Origin: Synchiropus splendidus
Lineage: Eukaryota > Chordata > Actinopteri > Syngnathiformes > Callionymidae
Direction: 5' to 3'
Length of the DNA: 64,000 bases
Assembly: GCF_027744825.2 (NCBI RefSeq)
Contig: NC_071349.1
Span: 4,464,001 to 4,528,000, forward strand
The notes below the pieces were generated by a model, which worked only from the letters and a program-made list of their open reading frames with translations, did no database searches and was not told where the DNA came from. Within the stretch, counting starts at the first letter, position 1, and each line of letters starts with the position of its first letter. Below are positions 23,734-36,400 of the stretch, in pieces. The position numbers and the translations under genes are program-made.

Positions 23734-24765
23734 TCATAAGTCTTTCCAGTTCAACTTAATTACTCTCAGCCACTCTCTGCCAAACAATGGAGGTGCATCC
23801 ACTTTCACTACATACAAAGGCAGTTTAGCCTGTTGTTTATTTAACTTTACTTGCACTTTGATGACCCCTTCTGGTGCCAGTGGTTCTCCCGTGTATGTCT
23901 TTAATATGACATCTGTAGGTTGTAGGGGCAGCTTACTCAGAGTACTTTTGTATAATTCCAAGGGAATCAATGACACTGCAGCCCCTGTATCCAACTCCAT
24001 CTCCATTTTCTTTCCATGAATTTCAGGCAACACAGATATGCATGAATATCTGCCTTTCTGAGGCAAAGAATATAGCCCCAACTCACAGTCTGTGTCAGAT
24101 TTTGTGTCTTCACTTTCACTATTGTCTTCTCTGGTCTCTACATGACATATTCTTTTCTTTTTGTCTTTTGCACTGTGTTTCTTTGTTTTACCTCTCTGTT
24201 CCAGTCTTTGTGGTTTCCTCTCTTTGGCTTGCTTACTTTTGTCTTTACTCCTGCACATGCGTTTGGTGTGGCCTTTCCTCCCACACTGATGGCAATCGCG
24301 ATCCTTATACCAGCAGTCCTCTTCTGAGTGATTCATTTTCCCACAGCGGCGGCATCTTTCACCTCTCTGTGCCAACATGGCGTTCACTTTGAGCAAGCTG
24401 CTTAATTGCTGGATGTCGCGCGCAGCCGTCTCAGCCGACACTGCGGAATCCATTGCTTTCTGAAAGGTGAGTTCTTTCTCCGTTAAAAGACGCTTCTGCA
24501 AGGTTTCACACTTTAATCCGCACACAAATCTGTCTCGTAGTGCCTCTTCCAGATAAGTACCAAACTCACAATGTTCTGACAATCCTTTTAGTACAGCCAC
24601 ATACTGTGCCACAGTTTCCTCTTCACCCTGGTTCCGCTTGTGGAATCGGAATCTTTCCGCTATAACGAGCGCTCTCGGAGCGAAATGAGTTCGCAAAACA
24701 TCCACAACATTGTCATAGTCTCGTTCTTTGCCCCCATCACACGTCCATCCACACTTGACTCTCAC
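23734..24765 (-). CDS. Gypsy gag-protease segment
   Basis: The frame is open for 343 codons from the first Met used here. It gives a capsid-like RFRFHKRNQGEEETVAQYV with SEHCEFGTYLEEALRDRFV, then two zinc knuckles (CRRCGKMNHSEEDC and CHQCGRKGHTKRMC). A Lys-rich linker and the aspartic protease motif ELDTGAAVSLIP follow, then PLFGREWL. The capsid N-terminus may extend upstream. It assembles particles and processes the polyprotein in active relatives. Confidence 0.82.
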   Translation of the reverse strand: MRVKCGWTCDGGKERDYDNVVDVLRTHFAPRALVIAERFRFHKRNQGEEETVAQYVAVLKGLSEHCEFGTYLEEALRDRFVCGLKCETLQKRLLTEKELTFQKAMDSAVSAETAARDIQQLSSLLKVNAMLAQRGERCRRCGKMNHSEEDCWYKDRDCHQCGRKGHTKRMCRSKDKSKQAKERKPQRLEQRGKTKKHSAKDKKKRICHVETREDNSESEDTKSDTDCELGLYSLPQKGRYSCISVLPEIHGKKMEMELDTGAAVSLIPLELYKSTLSKLPLQPTDVILKTYTGEPLAPEGVIKVQVKLNKQQAKLPLYVVKVDAPPLFGREWLRVIKLNWKDL

Positions 24766-24815
24766 CGGCAGTTCAGATGATGAGAAAAGTTCAGGACTAC
24801 ATGACTCGTCGCCAA

Positions 24816-25150
24816 TTTATGTTATATACCTCGCCACTGAATCCTTATGGAAACACACGTCCCATTATCGTGGAGAGAAACGACACCACGCTGTTGTTTG
24901 TGTCACACTTCTTCAGTCTTCTTTTATTATACAGATAGAACACACACAATACTCAAACAATACAGACGCCACCTAATGTTCAGTCTCAGCATGGCATCCA
25001 TTAATCCCATACACAACAGTTGCATGTGATATCTCACTAGCACGATGAATAATGAAAAAGAACCAACGAATTTCTTGAGAGGCAGATTGAAGTTACGCAC
25101 TCCCTTCTCCACACGCCACAGGTCCGTTAGCATTAGCGCGTTAGCCTCAC
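24816..25150 (-). mobile_element. 5' LTR of the 21-25 kb gypsy element
   Basis: Read on the minus strand, it contains an 'aataaaag' polyadenylation signal and ends '...tataaca' just before 'taaattggcgacgag', which looks like a primer-binding region. The upstream end is uncertain because an L2 fragment abuts it near 25155. Confidence 0.55.
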
Positions 25151-25154
25151 TAAA

Positions 25155-25905
25155 CTCGCAGAATCAGAATCAGAATCAGAAACACAATCAGAATCAGAAT
25201 CAAATTTATTGCCATGGTCAGTGGGGATCCCACCAACTAGGAAAGTGTTTTGGAATAAAATAAAATAAAATAAAATAAAATAAGGGCTGTTCATGAATTC
25301 AACAGTCTGACGGGTGTTGATGAGGGATCTGATGGTTGGCTCCCACTTGTGGTCTTTGGTGATGGTGGTTCCCAGGAAGCAGAAGGAGTCCACAATGGGA
25401 ATGGGCAAACCAGCCATCATCATAGGGGACGGAAGAGCTGTGATTCTCCTGAAGTCCATGATCATATTCCACTGTCTTCTGAGCGTTCGCCCGTTGAAGC
25501 TGGAATCTCACCAGATGAAGGGCAGTGTCCGGGATGAGATCGCTCAAGCACGTCTCCGTGAAACACAAAACACAAGAGGAGGAAGAATCCCAGTTCCTTC
25601 TCAACATCAGCGCCAGTTCATCTATCTGATTACTGAGCGAGTGGAGGTTGGAGAGGATTATCCCGGGAAACGGCGTGCACGATCCTCTCCAGGCAAACGA
25701 GTGCAACGGGATGTTTCCCTCTCCTCCTCTGTCTCTTCCGCCCAGCCTATAAGGTGGACTAACTCTGAAATTGACACCAAAAATACTGGTAGTATATCAG
25801 ACGGAGTCACGGCCCTGATATCCATCAACTGATCCCTTGCGTAAGAACACACGGATGTACCATCAAAACACAAAAATAAGCAAAATAACACACACAATTA
25901 TTCCA
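25155..25905 (-). mobile_element. L2-type LINE fragment with two internal deletions
   Basis: On the minus strand the start reads IILSNLHSLSNQIDELALML and FTETCLSDLIPD (endonuclease start). It then jumps to 'NAQKTVEYDHGL' and 'VDSFCFLGTTITKDHKWEP' (late RT). It jumps again to the 3' UTR with the '(ATTCTG)n' tail at 25155-25202, beside an (AAAAT)n run at about 25256-25281. The same family as 15200-19036. Confidence 0.8.
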
Positions 25906-27141
25906 GGCCAGCCTTCGTCTATAATAAATATAAGTGGCGGTCTGTGTGTGTGAGCGATGCTGCAGACTGGAGCGTCTCATCTTCACTCCACTGAATTAAA
26001 CAGACTTCACAATGATCAACAATGGTTAATAAGTGAAACACATGCCATCAGTTTAGTTTAGGGAATGACAAAAGTGAAGTTATTTCATGCATTGAACTCA
26101 ACAAATTTAAAGTAGATTTCAAAATAAATTCCTGATAACGTTATTCTCTTGCAGTATGCACTGTACCTTACAATGGGAGCGAGCTGTGATTTCAGTGAAG
26201 TAAGATTATAGAACATCTAAATGCAATTTGTCTTTTGATGAGCCCCAACTGTGAATGATTGAATGTTTATTTCTATCTACTGATGAAATACTGTTCCATA
26301 GACAAACATGGCACAAATCAGGCGATTGTGGTTCTTGTTCTTCGTTCGACTTCGTTCGAACTGTCCCATGCCATCAGTACTTTACAAGTATTTCATCCGT
26401 TTGTGACTTTTTGTATTTCATGGATGAATTGACATAGATTTCATACAATTCACTCAACAAGCTCAGAAAAAGACCATCTGCAACAAAGAAAGAGACGCAG
26501 AGAACAAAGGTGGATACAAGTAGGTGTAAATGAGTGATATGATTCTAAATCTTGCTTCCGACTGAAACCACTATGAATGCGTTTCAGGAGGAAGAACACA
26601 GCCAAAGTAAAAAGCCAGTATGTGGTCATATTTGTCATATGTGAAGTGCCTCTAAAATTGTCTTTTATTTTTATTCTATGTTGTGTTGTACTAATTTAAG
26701 TCCTTCTATCTTCAAGGTAAAACATGTTCTTCTGAGAGACTTGGCAGAGGCAGCGTGCTGCCACACCCAACTGCTGATCAGTGGAGTTTCCCTCCCGAGT
26801 GCATTTGGGATGGATGCAGGACACTGCCAAGAAATCTTGGATTGAATTTGATGATGGCCTGGACGAGGAAACCTCTCATGAACTGAGGGAACCACTCACG
26901 TTCCAATTAACTGTTAAAGCGGATTATGATGTGTTCTGGGAGGAGATTATTGAAAAAAAAAACTTGCTTCATTTAAAATTTATGAACAAGAGGCTCACAA
27001 TAAAAATGCATTTGTGCATTGTCTTGATTATTATTTTATTAAATAAAAGTCTTATTTTCAGAGTTACACTGAATTATCTATTTTGCCCACTTGTCATTTT
27101 CATGTAAATTGAAAAAAGAAACTCTTTTCAGTCATAAAAGG
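25906..27141. other. Intergenic upstream of CTC1; one weak exon candidate
   Basis: Mostly AT-rich with no repeat end recognised. After a 'tgatcag' acceptor near 26780 a + strand frame reads KKSWIEFDDGLDEETSHELR and continues about 30 residues before turning AT-rich. It looks protein-like but has no recognised family and no clear donor. It could be the end of an unseen upstream gene. Confidence 0.3.
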
Positions 27142-27258
27142 TTACCACACGATGGTGGTGATGGTTCTCCAGGCTGCAGCCAGGGTGTCTTGTACCGTGT
27201 ATAGATTCGGAAACTCCAGCCGTATTTTGTCCTTGTCGAGTAACGGTAGTGACGCCAT
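27142..27258 (-). CDS. Small divergent ORF at the CTC1 promoter, 38 codons
   Basis: The ATG is at 27258 on the minus strand, reading MASLPLLDKDKIRLEFPNLY to a TAA at 27142. It starts 167 bp from the CTC1 ATG in the opposite direction, as expected for a bidirectional promoter. A GT follows 'CTATACACG', so this may be a first exon and not a whole gene. I do not recognise the product. Confidence 0.25.
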   Translation of the reverse strand: MASLPLLDKDKIRLEFPNLYTVQDTLAAAWRTITTIVW

Positions 27259-27392
27259 AATCGTCACTGCCGCACAGGCGCAGAACCAATACAGTAACTT
27301 TCCCGGATCCTGCAATGACAGAAATGTTTGGTTACATGTTTGTTTACCTACAAGAGGTGCGAGCTACTGAAAGACTTCATTCTGTTTGTCTA

Positions 27393-27401
27393 ATGGTTTA
27401 G
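27393..27401 (+). promoter_or_regulatory. Two-codon upstream ORF before CTC1
   Basis: ATG GTT TAG lies 24 bp before the chosen CTC1 start. If it is inside the mRNA it could reduce initiation at the main ATG. The transcription start is unknown. Confidence 0.35.
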
Positions 27402-27424
27402 AGAAAGGAGATTCAGAAACCGAA

Positions 27425-30400
27425 ATGAAGGTTCTGCAGCTGCTTCTGAATCAGTTTCCGGTTGCCTGTGAAACCGTAAGTTTGCTCTGCATTGACCACA
27501 TTTAACATGACATGTAGATGCAGGAAACGTAGGATTCATTGTAGCCGTGTTCATATTCTCGCTGTGCCTCACACGAACGTGTCTGCGGAGTTTTTCATGC
27601 CACTACTTGTTTTTCAGGATATTACCTGGTTGAAAGAAGTTTTTACGCTCATCAAAGACGAAGTGTGTCCTATATTGCCGCCCCATCCTCTTTTCATGAA
27701 GGAGTCGCGTAAGTACTTAAAAGCCACATGGAAGTTCACTTGTTCACTTGGGCGATATGGGCACAAAAAAAAAGATGTCACGATAATGTTTGTCATGCTG
27801 GTGATAATTAGGGCACTGTGTCATAGTCATAACTCGATTGGTTTTTATTCATAAGAATCGGAATCTATTCACTTTTATTGATTCAGAATGTGCTCTTGAA
27901 TCATGAAAATGGCTCCACTGTGTTACAAAATATAACATGGATTTTTTTTACTTCACCTTAAACAACATGTTTTAAGTGCAAAATCCGAAATTGGACAATT
28001 TAAACTTCAAAGAAAAACGTTACGTCTGAAAGTGAACTTGAACAATGTTATTGTTGTCACATTAAGATAAAACTGAAGTTATGAGTGGGACTTTTTTCCT
28101 CACTTGGTGACTGTAAGATTCCTGTTTTACTGCTCACCCCCCCATCGTCAAATGAAGATGACTTGAATGGACCAATCTAACTTGACCACAAACTCTCTCC
28201 TCCATGCTGCGGTATCTCTCTATACACTCATCGTAAAGTGGGCTGTGAAATTGTTTTCGGTGACGGGTAGTTTGTTGCGCTGCTTTGCTTTGTTGCAATT
28301 TTTGCGGCACACTACCACCAGCACGCTCCGCTAGAAGTCCTGGTTTTTGAATCCCAAATATCTCCATATTATGAATGACTTATTTTGGCCACTAAATGAG
28401 TTGAACATGCAGACTTCACACTGACAGTACACTCCACGCTCACGTTCACAGTCTCAACTCTGTATGTTGAATGTCTGTCCCACTTGCTGCATTTTTTCCT
28501 AGGTGGTTGTCATTTGCTGACTTCAGCTGTTAATGACCGGTGAACTTGAAAGGAGGTTTGTGTTTGGCTGGTCTTAGCTAGACTTTGAAGGGCAGGCGCG
28601 GCAGTGACGTTCACGGCTGCCTCGGCATTACATTGCAGGAGAAGCGGAGGAAGATTTGATATTGTTGTTTTTGTGATATTAATATCATGAATGTTTTTCA
28701 CGATTCAGATACGATAATGTATTGTTCAGCCCCAGTGCAAAGCGATGTCCGCTTGTCACAGACTATCGTGAATCTTGCTGCTGATTGCATTATTATTAAA
28801 ACAACATCTTTCACACACTTTATATCCTGGTCATAACAGTTCTGTCACATGTTTACGTTGCGGCATGACATAGTGTGGTTTCCTTTCAGTTCTTGAACAA
28901 GCTATTTGAAACTTATTACTCATTATCTACGACCAGTACAGGCGTACATTTTTACAAGCATAAGTGGCGGTGGCTTTAGTTATCTTGATGGTCTGGAAAT
29001 AATCTGTTGGTCAAGTCAGTGATTCCCTCAGTTGGCCCTGACAGCTTCTAGTCAGAAGTAGGAGTGCACCTAGAGTTGTAGTACAGACCACACCAAGACT
29101 TATCGAGACTGGAACATATCGAGACTAAGATATTTGGAGCTTCATACCAAGACGAGACCAAGATATTTGGAGCTCTATATCAATACGAGACCAAGATATT
29201 TGGAGGTCGAGACCAAGTTTATATAAGGAGTCTCAAACTGATCCACTGTTTGTTGTTTCTTTTTCTCTCCATGAAGCTAACGTCTAGCAGCATGTTGTGA
29301 TATACCGGGTCACTTGGTTTCTGTGGTTTGTAGTATTTCTGCAGAAATTGAGCTCCACTTGGCAGCTCTTTCATGCTCCTTAGCTTGTTTTCAATTTGAA
29401 ACAATTCACCAGAGTTGGCCTGTGTTGGCCATTGTGTGTTCATATGCAGTACATTCAACGATACTCACTTATTTCACTGTAAAGGTCAAATACTCATTAT
29501 ATTTGACACATGACTTATGAGACTTATGAGACTGTTTGATGATCTTTGCTAACCTGGGATTGCATTATGGTGCTGCTGTTCTTCCAGTTTTGACCATGAT
29601 CATGTCATAGCGTTTAAATATGTATGAGCTGTGAAATATAGACTGGCTCTACACAACCACTGCAGTGTTTCTCCGAGGTTATTGTGTTTGGAGGAGGGGA
29701 ATCTCGCTCTATCGATTTCTTAAATATATGTTTAATGGAATATTCAAAATATCTGTTTGGTATACAAGTAAACTGACACTGTTCCTTCTTGAAGTTACAT
29801 GACACTACTAAAGAACTTGAAGCAACTTTTACAAGTTTATCCTTATTAATTATCCTTATAATTATTCTTTCTTAAACTGATGAACCTCATGTATTTCTTT
29901 CATTACTTTCCCTTCCCGTTTCATTACTTTCCCATCAATCATTACTTTCCCATCAAGTTTGTCTACACTACTAATAATATTAATATCATGCTATACTGCA
30001 GGCTTACTCACATCTTACTTGACAGCAGTAACAGGATCATCTTTATTTCATATGTTTTCTGTGTCTGTCTGTTCTCATCTTTCTTTAATAAACTTGCAAT
30101 TTTAAGTAATGTGTAATTGTATTATTTGGTGCATATTATTATCAATTCAGAGAACATTGAATCACGCAGTAGTGACTTGAAATAATGAGATTGCTTAAAC
30201 TAATTATGATAATTAAGTTTCTATGTTTAGTAACATAATTATAAGTGTTTAAAGATTTCGTTTGTACTTTACAGAGGCGGTGCCCCAATTTTAATATCAA
30301 TATTTCTTGATAATATTCACTTGACTATAGACAGAGGTGTCTTCAAACAACAACTGGGGTAGCAGTACACAATTTGTCCTGTCACATGACGAAATGACAG

Positions 30401-33400
30401 ATTGCTTTTATGTTACTGGATTCAACTGTCATAAATGGTGCAGTGTTTTCATTAAATGCACATCTCTTTGATTGCACAGACTGCTCTGAAAGGGAGGATG
30501 TGTGTGATGATTCAAATTCAACTGTGGACAGTCGTGCTTTCCACCTAACCTTGAGTCTCCTGAAGAAGATACAGGAGCTCAAGTGTTCCACAAATACAAT
30601 ATCTCTCAACTACAGGTACCTCTGTACATTTAGACTAGCCATGATAATGTCATTCTCATCTTCTTATTGTTATTATTATTTTTAATCTGTAAATCCTCAG
30701 GCTGGTGTCAGCAACTGAACTGCTCTCCCATCAACGTCTCGCTTGCGTCAGCAACCTGTTCCGGAAAACCTATCAGCAGAAAGCTGGGGATAAGGCTGAG
30801 ATTCACTCATCTGGTCAACAACCCCTACCAAGCGTGAACCTGCTCTTGGTTGGATGTTTGAGGACAGGAGTGAATGGAGACTGGATGCTGACCAACCGGT
30901 GGGGAAGTGTTAGATGTGAGGTATGTTTGTGTTCAGAGAAGTAAATGAGAAACTTGTGGAAAAAAACCATAAAACAGAAAACATTGTGTATTATTAGTGC
31001 TTGTGCCCCTGTCCTCTGTGGCTGAATCGCCCCATCTTCCTGCCTCACTGGAATTACATACCTCGCAATTCTGAAGAGAGGGGTGCAACAGGGGGCCATC
31101 TGGAGCTTATTGCTCCTCCAGTCCTACTGAGTGACAGCCCATCAAGTGGACCACTTTCTGCTCCTTCTTCAGGGTTTGAGCATCAAAGAGTCATCAGTGT
31201 TCAGGAGGCTTCTGGCATTCTGAACAACAGGTGATTTCTTGGTTGTTCTTTTTCTTGTCAGTTGGAACATTTGACTTGCACTTTACTTGCGTGTATTTTT
31301 CTCATGCTCTCTCCATCCCTCTCTCCCTCCCTCCTGTGTGCTCCAGAGCCAGAGGACAACGTATATCTGTGTTTGGCAAAGTGTCGAGTGTCTCCCCTTT
31401 GCTGGTCATTGCAGGAACGTCCTTTTTCTGCTTGTCATTGACAGATGACACACAAACTCTACCTATAATAGTCAAGGTAAAACACACACACACACACACA
31501 CACGCTTGTATTGCTAAACCTCTGGGGACATTGTGAGGTTTCTCATTGCCTTAATGCTTTACCCAGCCTCTTATTCTAAACCTAACCATCCAAACTAAAT
31601 GGATAACCTTAACTATGACTCTGATCCAAACATAAACCTAATTATAATGAACCAGTTATTTTGAAGTCTTCATTCTGAAATTGAAGTTTCGACCAGCAAT
31701 ATGTTTCCAGTATTCCTTTAAGTTGTAAAGAAATTCTCTATATTCTGTTTAGCACGTTGTGAGGACACTCACCCTGTGCTTAGCCATCCCAAACAAATTG
31801 TTAAACTTAACCATACTTAAACCCAATAGTTATTATGAAGTCTTCATCCTCACATTGAATCTTAAACCAAACTTTAACCAAACTACTGATGACCTACTTA
31901 TTTTTTATGTTTTTCCCGTCTAAACCTATCACTATTTGCCAAAATGCTCCCTCAAAACAATATGTCATCACAAGTTCACTGCCATGTCAAAGATTGGTCC
32001 AAGAATATTATTACCGTAATTTCCAGACTATAAGCCGCTACTTTCTTTCTCATGGCCTGAACCCTATGGCTTATACATATACATATACATTGCAGCTAAT
32101 TTTTACTGGCTGAAATCAGGGCGATGAAATCAGAGGGGTTTTTTTTCCCCTTAAAGCGCTCAAAATGCACTGTTTTCGCCCGCGTGTCCGCAGCTCCAGC
32201 AACAGAGCCGATCTTCTGGAGGTCCGGAGTCGAGAAGTAGCTGCTGAGACCGGGCGAAAATAGCGTATTTTGATCGCTTCAATGTGAACACAACATTTCA
32301 TCAGTCAGTATCTATACAAGACCCGGTTTTAAAAAGTTTTTAAGCCAGCTGCACCACTGACCTTTGTACGCGCAGACGGCACCACTGCACCCGGTGCGGC
32401 TTATTTTCCTTCTTAAATTTAGTGGATGCCGCTAATAATCTTGTGCGTTCTATAGTATGGTAATTATAGCACATATACACTAAAACCCCCTTTCTGCTTG
32501 CAGGAGAGCACCAAGCTGTGGTGGAACCATTGTATTTGTGTTGGCAAGAATGTATGCTTGACAGCCCTGCGTGTGTGCACTTTGCGTGCTTGGAGAAGGA
32601 ACAATCTGTTGTGTGTTACTGAACAGTCGGAAATGATCTACGATCAGACGCAAAAGCATGATGTTCATAACTGCAGCCAGAGTGACCCACAGTCCAACAC
32701 TGCCCTTTCTCTGATGTCAGTAGCCAACCAACGACCTAAACCTGCAAAACAGATGGCCAATTCAATTGCAAGGGTCAAACATTCCAAACTGATCAGTTAC
32801 CAGGTAACATATTATGTTTGTGCAACATGTATAGGATACTATATACAATATCAGGTTTTAATGAATCATCCTGTTCATTGACAGGGGACTGTGACAGATG
32901 TCGTGAGTGAGGGGGCAGGTTTGTATATAATTGACAGCAAAGTAGGTCTGTGCCTTGCCTATCAGCCATCACTCAGGAGGAACCTGAGATCTGGAGATGT
33001 TATTGAGGTGAGACTGAAACAGTGTCAAATGTGAGGTGGGGGGGGCTGAATAGGCTGAATGGCTTATAACACTGGCTAGAATTGTCCCAATTGCAGAATT
33101 TCCTCGTGAATACCAATACCTGTGAATTTTTATGATTTTCGACACTTATTTCATTAACCCAGGCCTCTAAAAACGCAGTTTCTATGTGAAGTCCATAAGC
33201 ACCAATTTTAGAGTAACTGAATTACTCAGAAATTGATGAACATTGGTCTTTCATACTGACACCATCAGTTAAGGTGAAATTTCATCTTCCTAACATTGTA
33301 GATAACTCTTTAACTAAAAGCAGAGGCATTGAAGTTATTTCCACACCTTTTGACCAACGAAAGAGCCATAGGGTGCAAATTGAGTTACGAGAGACAAGAG

Positions 33401-36400
33401 TCCTGAACCGCTAATTGTGAGCTTATCTAGTTTGTTCAAATATTAATTGGCTGTTGTGTTGTTTGTGCAACAAATATTTCATTGATTTGGTGATGAGCTC
33501 TATTGAAACACCATATTAAGCATCTTTTCGATCTAGTGTCGTGAACATGCTTCTTCTAATTATTCACCACTCACCGACTTTGATGAAAGCACATGTTCCC
33601 CTTTCATGAACTGGGGAAACAAAAGTGACAAAATGAAATAAATAAACCTCTCAAACTGATCCTTCTAATTCGTGGGCTGGCCCCGACACCTGGTAGGCTA
33701 ACTTTAGGAATCTTATGGGTGGTACATCATTTTTGACAGATTATCTGCGTTGGTCCATTTTAGGGATCTTCACAATAATAAGATAATAATATTAAATAAT
33801 AAGAAGGAAATAATAGTAAGTAATGTATGTATCTATATTTTCTAGATTTCAGCGACGTTAGTTTCATTACTGCGCATGTTTGTTAAATACTCACAAATCT
33901 TACAGCAGTTAACTTTTCAGGAAGTATGAATAGATTGGGATTTGAACCTCACATTGTTATGTTCATCAAAGGTGCACTGCAATTTATATAACCGTGAAAC
34001 ATGTAGAAAAGAGAACACACTTAAAGGGCTGGTTTGTGTGTTGTCAGACATTTCTTTCCCTAAATACAAAGGTTTTGCACAGAGAGAGAGAGAGCGAAAT
34101 TGCAGTGAATAAATGTTCTCACTCACTTTTATGCAGCATTTTTCCCCCAAATGCTAGAACTTTGTGACAATCTGCCAATGGTGAACAAGGATTCTCAGGT
34201 CTCTGTGATTGGTTATATTTTGGGCACAAGGAGATGGGATTGCTCGCACTTTCTTCATTCTACACGCACACATGAAGTGACATTTAAAATTGTGAAATGA
34301 ATTCATGTATGCACAAAACATCCACTTGTGCGGTCAGAACCTCAAAACTGCTTGGTCAGTATAATGACACAAAAATAACACCATATACACCACTTTTAAA
34401 ACATGAAAACAACAACAACGTAACCTCTAGCATTTTAGGGTTAGACTAAAGAACATGCAAAGGTCTTCTCTGTTTACCATTGTTTGAGGTTTTTTTTGGT
34501 TGTTTTTTTTTTTCAGCTCCACAACATTCATTTCCTTTACACCCCATGTCCAGACTTCCCGCCTATTATGCTTTGCACATGCCTGCACTCCACGTTAAGA
34601 GTCAAAACCTTCAGCAGAGTGATGGCCTCTGAAGCTGACCGTGCCTGCCCTGGTGATGGAGTCCTACCGAAGTTACTGCTGGAGAACAACATTGGGGTGT
34701 CTGAATACCTGTGGACTTGTCATCAAAGTTCTCAGCTTAGACGCAGGTTGGACTGTGACCGTTTTAAAGTGTCTGACGTCAAATTAAGAATTGTTTTATA
34801 CTATCCAGTTTGTTCCTCAGCTTGGCTGAACTGCAATACTGCGTGTGTGAGTTGTCATGGAAACTGATGGAGCATTTATTGAGATGTGGACAACCAAAAA
34901 AGAGAGACATTTACAGTGAAATGCTTGAGCAGCCTCATTCATGTGTTCTGAACCAGGTTGGCAAATATCTGACCAAACCATCCAATATATCTCACTATAG
35001 TCTCTGACTCCCTCCTTCTCTCTCCTCTCCAGTACCATGTGGACCATGCTGTATATCAGTCCATTAGTGTTTCTGAGCTGACAGAGTCCCTTCAGTCCGA
35101 GTGCTGGTCTTCACTGTGTATAAGGTCTCAGTTGAGCTCTGCGGTGCCCGGTCCTGCAGATGCTGGATGTTCCAGTATTCAGATCAACAGTGCACTGTCC
35201 TGGTCCTATAGGATCCTTACCTCGGACGCAAGGAAGAGCGTTGAGAATAAAGAAGCATTGAGGTAATCTGGTCATTGACTCTGGCAGTTGTGGTCACAGC
35301 TTGAGAGTCTATATGCTGTTGTTCAGGCAGCGCCCCCTGTTGGTAATCGGAATTTTAGAGCTCCCATCACAGCCCGGTGGACATTCACTGAGCCTTCGGG
35401 ACGGAACTGGAACCATCGGCTGTGTCCTTACAGAAGCTGGTCCAGATGGACAGATGGCGGCCTACAACACAGCCTGGATAGGTTGCACATGCCGAAATGT
35501 GACAAAATACAACATATTTGTGTTTTGAACAAATTGCTTGTGTGTGTTTGTGTAGGTTGTCTTGTGTGTGTCCATCAGTTTGACATGGTAATGGAAAGGA
35601 TCCTCCAATCTGACTTTCCATCCGACCAACACCTGCAACATGGGTCATTGATCAAACACCGGGAATGCAGGTCGACATGCACACGCACATAAACATGGTT
35701 GTCTCTATCTTCGTGATTCAATGACATGTCATGCTTTCCCTAGTCTCTCCCCCTTAACCTAACCAAACCAAAAAATATGGCTATTAAACAACTATCAAAC
35801 TTAAACCCCATTATAATTTTGATATTTTACACAATGCTGTGTGTTGAGTATTCCATGGCATAAGTTCTAAAGCACATCGTATGCCCTTCATTCTTTGTAA
35901 CTCTGACATATTTGTTCCAGTTTTCGTTTTACAAAGTGACTTTCTTTGCCATGTATTTGACATTCCACTGTCCATGTGGGTGCTAAGTGAAAAAGTGCTC
36001 TGACAACTGATTATTCCGATAGAAAGTAACTTATAAATTACTTGAGCACGTGAGCTGCCCACATGCTGAAAGCGTGACTGACATTGATCAGCGTAGCATA
36101 ATGATGAATATAAATATTTTGCTTCCAGAAAATAAAAACGTAACACACAGTGACTTGGATAAGTAATTTTAATCTGATTACTGAGTTGGAAATAGTAACG
36201 TGTTAGATTACTCATGACTGAAGTGATTATATTAAGAGTATCGGCAAGAGTAACCAACATCACTGGTATTTTCCTCCAAGTTTGCTGAATCTGGTCCATT
36301 CAGATTTGAAGTCATCATACATAGATAATAAGATAATAAACATATCAGACTCATTTCAAAAGCACGTTTCTACTCAAAATTACTCAAGGTAATATCATGA

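Larger units (their letters stand above)
21386..25150 (-). mobile_element. Ty3/gypsy LTR retrotransposon, 3' LTR missing
   Basis: In minus orientation it has a 5' LTR-like block (25150 to about 24816), gag with zinc knuckles and protease (24765-23734), then reverse transcriptase, RNase H and integrase (23730-21386). This is the usual gypsy order. The 3' LTR is not recognisable, so the copy is 3'-truncated or overwritten. Confidence 0.82.

Noticed and set aside
35811..36299. 162-codon minus-strand ORF inside CTC1 intron 13
   Set aside because: AT-rich, no motif, and antisense within an intron; likely chance.
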